Shown here piece by piece: positions 1-4,482 of a stretch of DNA of 5,495 nucleotides. The stretch covers positions 1-5,495 of the forward strand of contig JAEWBA010000418.1 in assembly GCA_023391395.1 (NCBI GenBank). The letters are read 5' to 3'. Below the pieces are notes generated by a model. It saw only the letters and a program-made list of their open reading frames with translations. It was not told where the DNA came from and did no database searches. A program made the position numbers and the translations under genes. How positions within the stretch are numbered: position 1 is the stretch's first letter; every line of letters begins with the position of its first letter. Origin of the DNA: Pseudomonadota bacterium (GTDB lineage: Bacteria > Pseudomonadota > Gammaproteobacteria > Burkholderiales > Burkholderiaceae_D).

Positions 1-876
1 CCGCAGCACTGGACCAATGCTTATGGTTCCTCGGGCACGATCCGGGCGATCTCGGAAGCGATTTCCCGGAACGGCATCGGCGACGGCCAGATGTCCTACA
101 AGAGCCTGCTGGCGCTCAAGGCGCGCCTGATCGAATACGGTGACGTCAGCCGCATCGACCTGGCCGGCATCAAATCGGAGCGCATGGTCAACGTGGTGGG
201 CGGGCTGTCGGTCCTGATCGGGATCATGGAAGAGATCGGCATCAAGAAGATCACGGCGGTGGATGCCGGCCTGCGTGTCGGCGTGCTATGGGACCTGCAA
301 CTGCGCGCCACGAAGCGCGACCGGCGTGAGCTGGCGGTGCGCGATTTCAAGCGCCGCTTCCATGTCGATCTGCAGCGTGCGAACCAGGTTGCCGAGTCCG
401 CCCGCATGCTCTACAGCCAGCTCAAGCCGGCTGCAAATACCTACGAACGCCATCTCTACTGGAGTGCGCTGCTGCACGAAACCGGCCTCGCCGTGTCGCA
501 GACCGGCTATCACAAGCACGGCGCCTACCTGGTCGAGAACGCCGACCTGGCGGGCTTCACCACGCGCGAGCAGCGCCTGATGAGCACGCTGGTGCTGGCG
601 CAAAAGGGCAATCTGCGCAAGCTCGGCAACGCGCTCTCCGATCCGGACTTCGCCAAGGCGGTGCTGGCCATGCGGCTGGCCGTAATGTTCATGCATTCGC
701 GCATCGACGTCAGCGTCGCCGACGTGCGGCTGCGCATGAAGGGCCTGAGCCGCATCGATCTCGACATCAAGCGCGACTGGGTGAACCGGCATCCCACCAT
801 TTCCTGGTGGCTGGCACGGGAAAAGGCCTGGTGGGGTGAAATCGGCGTCACCTTCTCCGTGAAGACCGAGGCCTGA
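1..876 (+). CDS. ppx: Exopolyphosphatase (Ppx/GppA family), C-terminal part, 5' end outside window
   Basis: The reading frame is open from base 1, so the N-terminal actin-like part (about 200 residues in a usual ~500-residue Ppx) lies outside the window. The 291 visible residues start in the second actin-like lobe with HWTNAYGSSGTIRAI, a very typical Ppx segment. They pass through VVGGLSVLIGIMEEIG and DAGLRVGVLWDL (fragment residues 88-99), which closes the ASKHA fold. The rest is the helical HD-like domain, with HLYWSALLHE (151-160) and YHKHGAYL (170-177), the conserved His-rich patch of this family. The enzyme removes terminal phosphates from inorganic polyphosphate in the cytoplasm; related GppA enzymes also act on pppGpp, but the sequence here fits Ppx better. 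No frameshift or odd codon use is seen. In many Burkholderiales ppx lies near ppk and the pho/pst genes, which would suit the Pho box found downstream, but that neighbourhood is not visible here. Confidence 0.93.
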   Translation, partial: PQHWTNAYGSSGTIRAISEAISRNGIGDGQMSYKSLLALKARLIEYGDVSRIDLAGIKSERMVNVVGGLSVLIGIMEEIGIKKITAVDAGLRVGVLWDLQLRATKRDRRELAVRDFKRRFHVDLQRANQVAESARMLYSQLKPAANTYERHLYWSALLHETGLAVSQTGYHKHGAYLVENADLAGFTTREQRLMSTLVLAQKGNLRKLGNALSDPDFAKAVLAMRLAVMFMHSRIDVSVADVRLRMKGLSRIDLDIKRDWVNRHPTISWWLAREKAWWGEIGVTFSVKTEA

Positions 877-897
877 ACACTGTACCTGTCGGTGCGC

Positions 898-942
898 GAA
901 AGGCAGTGACCGAAGCCTCAGAACACCAGCGTACTGCCTTTC
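898..942. repeat. Perfect 10-bp inverted repeat between convergent genes, possible terminator or attenuating hairpin
   Basis: GAAAGGCAGT at 898-907 is exactly complementary to ACTGCCTTTC at 933-942, with a 25-base loop. The left arm lies between the ppx stop and the stop of the minus-strand gene. The right arm lies inside the last codons of the minus-strand gene. Read on the plus strand, the 3' arm ends in CCTTTCTT, weakly U-rich. On the minus strand no U tract follows. It could slow both convergent transcripts. The long loop and missing U run make it a poor classical intrinsic terminator. Confidence 0.35.
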
Positions 943-2048
943 TTGAAAAGGGCGATGTCCAGGTAACTCGAGAGATGCCGGCTGCCCGGCGCCGCGGTGA
1001 TGGACAGGCCGCCCAGGTCGAGGCCGGCCGGCTGGGCCAGCAATTCCTGCAGGGCCGAACGGGGGCCGCGCTTGCTCTTCTGGATCGCCCTGGCCAGGGC
1101 CTTGGCGGCGGCGAAGCCTTCCAGGGTCAAGGCCGACACCGTTTCATCGCGATACTTCCTCATCATGTTCAGGTGCTCGACCTGGATCATCGAGGTGGCG
1201 GCAGCGGGATTGGGCACCACCTGTGAAAACACCGTCCATTCCACCGCCTTGGCGCCGGCCAGCTCGCGCAGCGTCGCCAGATTGACCAGCGAGGTGCTGG
1301 CGACAAAGGTCTGGGCATCGTGCTTTCGATATTCCTTGAGGAAGAGAGCGGTGCTGATGGTATCGGCAATCACCAGCACGAAGCCGGGCCTGGCGGCGGC
1401 CAGCTTGCGCGCTTCGCCGGCGATTCGCTCGTTCTTGGGATCGATGGTGACGGTGCCGGCAAGCTGCATGCCGCGCGCGTGGATTTCGGCCGACAGCCCC
1501 TGGTAAGCCTCGCGGTTGGATGGCGTTTCTCGGTAGACGACGCCGACGTTCTTGATGCCCAGGTTGCCGAAGTGATTGAAGATATGGCGGATTTCCTGTT
1601 GATAGCCGGGCCGCCAGAACAGCACCGGCGCCGTCTTCTGCCCGGCGGTCGCTAGCGGTGCAAAGAGGATATGTCCGCCGCGCTGGAAGGCCGGGGCGTT
1701 CAGAACGGCCTGGGTGGCAGCGTCGCCCACCCCGCCGAACAGGAGGTCGGCACGCTCGCGCTCGATCAGTTCGGTCACCGCAGCCGCTGCCGCGCTCGCC
1801 TCGCCGCGGTCGTCGCGCACGATGTATTGCACACGCTTGCCATTGATGCCGCCGGCGGCATTGAGGGCATCGAAATATGTCTTGATGCCGGCCACGTAGT
1901 CGCGGCCGAGGGCGGCGTCGGGCCCCGAGAGGTCGATCGCCTGGCCGATGACGATGGTGCCGGCGTCGGCTTGCGCCGGGAGTGTGGGGGCGAGGAATAT
2001 CGAGAGCGGCAGCAGGAGACGGAAGAATGCAGAAAGGCGCGGATTCAT
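918..2048 (-). CDS. Periplasmic substrate-binding protein, Leu/Ile/Val (Peripla_BP_6) type
   Basis: From the ATG at 2048 this encodes 376 residues. I prefer it to the upstream in-frame TTG at 2084 because it places a classical signal peptide at the very N-terminus: MNPRLSAFFR, a hydrophobic stretch LLLPLSIFLA, then a likely cleavage after PAQA before DAGTIVIGQ. Neither start has a clear Shine-Dalgarno sequence. The mature part begins IVIGQAIDLSGPDAALGRDY and continues with FDALNAAGGINGKRV, both typical of branched-chain amino acid / amide binding proteins. It then runs through the usual two-lobe layout (FGGVGDAATQAVLN, VGVVYRE, FVLVIADT). The family captures a small solute in the periplasm for an ABC importer, or serves as a sensor domain partner. 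No permease or ATPase gene is in view, so it looks like an orphan binding protein. The ligand cannot be told from sequence. It is convergent with ppx and divergent from the gene at 2223. Confidence 0.87.
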   Translation of the reverse strand: MNPRLSAFFRLLLPLSIFLAPTLPAQADAGTIVIGQAIDLSGPDAALGRDYVAGIKTYFDALNAAGGINGKRVQYIVRDDRGEASAAAAAVTELIERERADLLFGGVGDAATQAVLNAPAFQRGGHILFAPLATAGQKTAPVLFWRPGYQQEIRHIFNHFGNLGIKNVGVVYRETPSNREAYQGLSAEIHARGMQLAGTVTIDPKNERIAGEARKLAAARPGFVLVIADTISTALFLKEYRKHDAQTFVASTSLVNLATLRELAGAKAVEWTVFSQVVPNPAAATSMIQVEHLNMMRKYRDETVSALTLEGFAAAKALARAIQKSKRGPRSALQELLAQPAGLDLGGLSITAAPGSRHLSSYLDIALFKKGSTLVF

Positions 2049-2166
2049 GGCGTGGACTGATTGTCGGTAATGAAACCGCGGCAAGTGTGCAAGCCGATTG
2101 TTACGCCTTCATGAAATCCCGATCCCCCAGCCCGTACATCCCTTTGTTCCTGCGGTTTTCGAAGAG

Positions 2167-2204
2167 TTGCGAAATTGAAATAAACGATTTATATTGTTTA
2201 TACT
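2167..2204 (+). promoter_or_regulatory. Sigma-70-type promoter in an AT-rich island, for the basic protein gene
   Basis: Bases 2161-2210 are strikingly AT-rich compared with the GC-rich surroundings. TTGAAA at 2175-2180 is followed after 18 bases by TATACT at 2199-2204, a good -35/-10 pair. An overlapping alternative is TTGCGA at 2167-2172 with TATATT at 2190-2195, 17-base spacing. Either pair would start transcription a short distance ahead of the strong ribosome binding site at 2212. The same island could also serve the divergent minus-strand gene, but I see no convincing pair for it. Confidence 0.6.
2180..2201. promoter_or_regulatory. 22-bp near-palindrome overlapping the promoter, candidate operator
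   Basis: ATAAAC at 2180-2185 is the exact inverse complement of GTTTAT at 2196-2201. The ten bases between are also partly symmetric, so 9 of 11 base pairs across the dyad match (centre between 2190 and 2191). It spans the spacer and the start of the -10 hexamer TATACT, where a bound protein would block RNA polymerase. AT-rich DNA shows chance symmetry more often, so this is a candidate only. The adjacent gene encodes a probable ribbon-helix-helix protein, a fold that binds such symmetric sites as dimers, which makes self-repression possible. Confidence 0.4.
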
Positions 2205-2211
2205 ATTTTTC

Positions 2212-2217
2212 AGGAGG
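2212..2217 (+). promoter_or_regulatory. Strong Shine-Dalgarno AGGAGG
   Basis: The full consensus AGGAGG lies five bases before the ATG at 2223. It fixes that start and suggests high translation of the basic protein. Confidence 0.85.
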
Positions 2218-2222
2218 CCCGG

Positions 2223-2699
2223 ATGACCAAAACCACGAAGACTGCCGCAGCGGCTCCGGCCAAATCGGCGGCCAAGCCAAGGACCGCAAGCGGCGCCAAG
2301 CCGGCCGTTGCCAAGAGCGCGGCAAAATCGGTTTCCAAGGCCGCATCCAAGCCCGCTGCCAAGCCGGAAGTACAGCCGGAAGTACAGCCGGAGCTGAAGG
2401 CTGTGGACAAGGCACCCGCCGCAGAGAAGGCCGCGGCTGTCGCCAAGCCCGCTCAAACGCAGAAGGACAAGCCTAGGAAACCGAAGCTGGTGCGCGATAG
2501 CTTCACCATGCCGGAGGAGGAATACCAAGTCCTGGGCGAGGTCAAGAAAGCCTGCCTGAAGGCCGGCATCGAGGTGAAGAAGAGCGAATTGCTGCGCGTG
2601 GGGGTAGCAGTGATCCGCCAGATGGATTTGGCGCGGCTGCAAGAAGTTCTGGACACCTTGCCGCCGCTCAAGCCGGGGCGGCCCAAGAAGAACAAGTAA
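2223..2699 (+). CDS. Small basic DNA-binding-type protein: H1-like Ala/Lys/Pro tail, probable ribbon-helix-helix domain, GRPKK end
   Basis: This gene encodes 158 residues; the start is set by AGGAGG at 2212-2217. Residues 1-86 are low complexity, rich in Ala, Lys and Pro (repeated AAKP, AAKS, SKPAAKP), like bacterial histone-H1-type tails, and are probably disordered. Residues 88-134 look like a ribbon-helix-helix fold: a strand KLVRDSFTMP, helix EEEYQVLGEVKKACLKAG, then the helix-B signature KKSELLRVGVAVI (119-131). The protein ends PLKPGRPKKNK, where GRPKK (152-156) resembles an AT-hook core. I recognise the C-terminal block (RDSFTMP...KKSELLR...GRPKK) as a recurrent uncharacterised betaproteobacterial type without a named function. 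The likely role is nucleoid-associated or regulatory DNA binding in the cytoplasm; this is inferred from composition and fold resemblance. It appears monocistronic: 164 bases separate it from the next gene, which has its own regulatory site. A 12-bp tandem duplication lies in the tail. Confidence 0.82.
   Translation: MTKTTKTAAAAPAKSAAKPRTASGAKPAVAKSAAKSVSKAASKPAAKPEVQPEVQPELKAVDKAPAAEKAAAVAKPAQTQKDKPRKPKLVRDSFTMPEEEYQVLGEVKKACLKAGIEVKKSELLRVGVAVIRQMDLARLQEVLDTLPPLKPGRPKKNK
2364..2387 (+). repeat. 12-bp tandem repeat inside the basic tail
   Basis: CCGGAAGTACAG occurs twice in direct tandem (2364-2375 and 2376-2387), followed by a diverged third start CCGGAGCTGAAG. In protein this gives PEVQPEVQPELK at residues 48-59. 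The length keeps the frame, so copy number could vary without breaking the gene. Confidence 0.85.
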
Positions 2700-2779
2700 T
2701 CAATGCAGACAGGCAGGGAAAGCCGTCTAGTTTAAGCCCTTGCGGGCGGGGTGAGAAGCCTGTCCGCCGCTTTGTTGCA

Positions 2780-2819
2780 ATGTCATCGAATTGACATCCG
2801 GGTGTCATGTTCCTGCAGT
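2780..2819 (+). promoter_or_regulatory. Pho box (predicted PhoB binding site) upstream of the lipid operon
   Basis: Heptamers aTGTCAT (2780-2786), tTGACAT (2791-2797), gTGTCAT (2802-2808) and cTGCAGT (2813-2819) sit at exact 11-base spacing, each separated by 4 bases. The known PhoB site is direct heptamer repeats of CTGTCAT type separated by 4 AT-rich bases. Units 1 and 3 match the TGTCAT core fully, unit 2 matches five of six and unit 4 only three of six. Weak points are the missing leading C in units 1-3 and spacers (CGAA, CCGG, GTTC) that are not AT-rich. The site lies 45-84 bases before the first gene of the operon, a suitable position. Confidence 0.68.
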
Positions 2820-2835
2820 AATCGACCGCTACGCT
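2791..2835 (+). promoter_or_regulatory. Candidate promoter core for the lipid operon
   Basis: Two readings are possible. In the PhoB-activated reading, TACGCT at 2830-2835 is a weak -10 lying 10 bases after the last heptamer, the distance usual where a Pho box replaces the -35. In the sigma-70 reading, TTGACA at 2791-2796 is a consensus -35 with a poor -10, TGCAGT, 17 bases on. The weak -10 elements suit a promoter that needs an activator. Confidence 0.35.
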
Positions 2836-2852
2836 TCGCTCGTCATTTCACT

Positions 2853-2857
2853 GAGGA
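2853..2857 (+). promoter_or_regulatory. Shine-Dalgarno GAGGA for the olsB-like gene
   Basis: GAGGA lies six bases before the ATG at 2864 and supports that start. Confidence 0.7.
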
Positions 2858-2863
2858 CGACGA

Positions 2864-3631
2864 ATGCGCCTGGCAACCATCTCCACCGAATCCACTCCCG
2901 GCTTTTCCAAACTCAGCCTCAGCATCGCCACCACCGCTGAGGAAGTGCGCGAGGTGCAACGCCTGCGCTACAAGATCTTCATCGAAACCATGGGCCTGGC
3001 GGCATTGGCCAATGCCGACGGCCTTGACCGCGACGAATTCGACGAATACTGCGACCACCTGATCGTGCGCGATTCGCGCACGCTGCGCGTGGTCGGCACC
3101 TACCGGCTCTTGGGCGCCAGCGCGGCACGGCGCATCGGCCGCTTCTATTCGGAAGGCGAGTTCGACCTGAGCCGGCTCGGCAACCTGCGCGAGCGCATCG
3201 TCGAAGCCGGACGCGCGTGCATCCACCCCGACTACCGCGGCGGCGGCGTGCTGATGATGCTGTGGGCCGGCATCGCGGCCTACATGCGCCGCGAACGCTG
3301 TGAATACCTGATCGGTTGCGCCAGCATCAGCCTGGCCGATGGCGGCCAGAACGCGGCAGCGATCTACCACGCTTTGCCTGAAACCGTCTTCGCCCCGGCC
3401 GAATACCGCGTTGCGCCGCTGGTGCCGTTCCCGACCGGCGAGCGCGACCCCGAGGCGCGTGCCGCGATTCCGCCGCTGCTCAAGGGTTACTTGAAGAGCG
3501 GCGCCTGGGTCGGTGGGGATCCGGCCTGGGACCCTGACTTCCACAGCGCCGACCTGTTCATGATGCTGCCGCTTTCCAAGCTGGACGACCGCTACGCGCG
3601 TCACTACCTCAAAGAATCGAGGCCGCTATGA
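2864..3631 (+). CDS. olsB: OlsB-like N-acyltransferase (GNAT fold), probable first step of ornithine lipid synthesis
   Basis: This gene encodes 255 residues, close to the usual OlsB length. OlsB moves a 3-hydroxyacyl chain from acyl carrier protein to the alpha-amino group of ornithine, giving lyso-ornithine lipid at the inner membrane face. Visible family marks are EVQRLRYKIFIETMG (30-44), VVGTYRLL (76-83), GRFYSEGEFDLS (92-103), the acyl-donor region EAGRACIHPDYRGGGVLMMLW (114-134), YLIGCASISL (148-157), and the C-terminal part PPLLKGYLKSGAWVGGDPAWD with DLFMMLPL. This ordering matches the Acetyltransf_5/OlsB (COG3176) group. An N-acyl amino acid synthase using another amino acid is the main alternative. 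The second acyltransferase OlsA, needed to finish ornithine lipid, is not in the window. The gene is first of an operon: its stop overlaps the next start in ATGA. A Pho box upstream suggests induction by phosphate shortage, which is known for ornithine lipid in several Proteobacteria. Confidence 0.8.
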   Translation: MRLATISTESTPGFSKLSLSIATTAEEVREVQRLRYKIFIETMGLAALANADGLDRDEFDEYCDHLIVRDSRTLRVVGTYRLLGASAARRIGRFYSEGEFDLSRLGNLRERIVEAGRACIHPDYRGGGVLMMLWAGIAAYMRRERCEYLIGCASISLADGGQNAAAIYHALPETVFAPAEYRVAPLVPFPTGERDPEARAAIPPLLKGYLKSGAWVGGDPAWDPDFHSADLFMMLPLSKLDDRYARHYLKESRPL

Positions 3632-4482
3632 AACCCGCAGAGCGCTTTCTGGACCCCGATTTTTTGAAGCCGATGCCGCACGCCAAGAAAGAGGTCAAGC
3701 GGTTCAGAACGATCTGGATCTCCGACATTCATCTCGGCACCACCGGCTGCCAGGCGGCGCGCCTGCTGGAATTCCTGCAGGCGACCGAATCCGAAACGCT
3801 CTACCTGGTGGGCGATATCATCGACGGCTGGCAGCTCAAGCGCCGCTGGTACTGGGACCAGACCCACAACAATGTGGTGCAGACCGTCCTCAAAAAGGCG
3901 AAGAAGGGCACCGAGGTGATCTTCGTGCCGGGCAACCACGACGAAGCGATCCGCCAGTTCATCGACCTGGACTTCGGCGGCATTCGCATCCGCGATGAGC
4001 TGGTGCACGTCACCGCGAATGGCAAGCGCATGCTGGTGCTGCACGGCGATCGCTTCGATGGCGTGATCGCCTGCGCCAAGTGGCTGGCTTACCTGGGCGA
4101 CAACCTGTACACGCTGATCCTCAAGTTCAACCAGATCCTCAACAAATGGCGCGCGCGCACTGGCCGTCCTTACTGGTCGCTGTCGCAATACCTGAAGCTG
4201 AAGGTCAAGAATGCGGTCAGCTACATCACTTCCTTTGAAAATGCCCTGGCCGCCGAAGCGCGCAAGAAGGGCGTCGACGGCGTCATCTGCGGCCACATCC
4301 ACAAGCCGGAAATCCGCGACATCGACGGCATCACCTATTGCAACGACGGTGACTGGGTGGAAAGCCTATCAGCGCTGGTCGAAGACCATGCCGGCGAGCT
4401 GCGCCTGGTGACCTGGCAGGAAATCGTGACGCAGCCGAAGCGCGCAAAGAGCGGGGAGCTGGCCGAACTGTGCAATGCCTGA
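3628..4482 (+). CDS. plcP: Calcineurin-like metallophosphoesterase, PlcP-type phospholipase C / UDP-2,3-diacylglucosamine diphosphatase-like
   Basis: This gene encodes 284 residues. The ATG overlaps the previous stop (ATGA), and GAGG at 3619-3622 sits five bases ahead. All dinuclear metal motifs are intact: SDIHLG (D33, H35), VGDIIDGW (D63), GNHDE (N103, H104), LHGD (H139) and CGHIH (H223, H225). There is no signal peptide or membrane segment, so it should be cytoplasmic and perhaps membrane-peripheral. It is usually annotated as an LpxH-like UDP-2,3-diacylglucosamine diphosphatase (COG2908). However, DIHLGT, RRWYWDQTHNNVVQ, GRPYWSLSQYLK and YCNDGDWVES are marks I associate with the PlcP subgroup, which is longer than LpxH (~240). 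PlcP of Sinorhizobium meliloti releases diacylglycerol from phospholipids under phosphate starvation. Its position between an OlsB-like enzyme and a GT4 glycosyltransferase, behind a Pho box, supports PlcP over a lipid A role. The fold is sure; the substrate is inferred. Confidence 0.78.
   Translation: MKPAERFLDPDFLKPMPHAKKEVKRFRTIWISDIHLGTTGCQAARLLEFLQATESETLYLVGDIIDGWQLKRRWYWDQTHNNVVQTVLKKAKKGTEVIFVPGNHDEAIRQFIDLDFGGIRIRDELVHVTANGKRMLVLHGDRFDGVIACAKWLAYLGDNLYTLILKFNQILNKWRARTGRPYWSLSQYLKLKVKNAVSYITSFENALAAEARKKGVDGVICGHIHKPEIRDIDGITYCNDGDWVESLSALVEDHAGELRLVTWQEIVTQPKRAKSGELAELCNA

Noticed and set aside
878..913. Short hairpins CACTG/CAGTG and TCGGT/ACCGA just after ppx
   Set aside because: Stems are 5 bp with long loops and compete with the longer 10-bp inverted repeat; not above chance.
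2049..2160. Promoter for the minus-strand binding protein gene
   Set aside because: I looked for a -35/-10 pair on the minus strand upstream of 2048 and found only poor matches such as TTGCAC with TACCGA, so none is annotated.
2223..2480. Repetitive Ala/Lys/Pro coding tail as a DNA-level repeat or CRISPR-like array
   Set aside because: The periodicity is from amino-acid composition; apart from the 12-bp tandem there are no equal repeats with spacers.
2109..2642. Minus-strand open frame (177 codons) across the promoter island and basic protein gene
   Set aside because: It covers a strong promoter and Shine-Dalgarno on the other strand; the Leu/Gly-rich translation is the reverse image of the Ala/Lys tail.
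2736..2747. GCCC-TTGC-GGGC mini hairpin after the basic protein gene as a terminator
   Set aside because: The stem is only 4 bp and no U tract follows on either strand, so a terminator call is not supported.
2843..3604. Minus-strand open frame (253 codons) opposite the OlsB-like gene
   Set aside because: It mirrors the true coding frame, has no family motif, and would need to run against the Pho-box operon.
3604..4302. Minus-strand open frame (232 codons) opposite the phosphoesterase
   Set aside because: The plus strand carries all metal-binding motifs in order; the minus translation shows none and is a codon-bias shadow.
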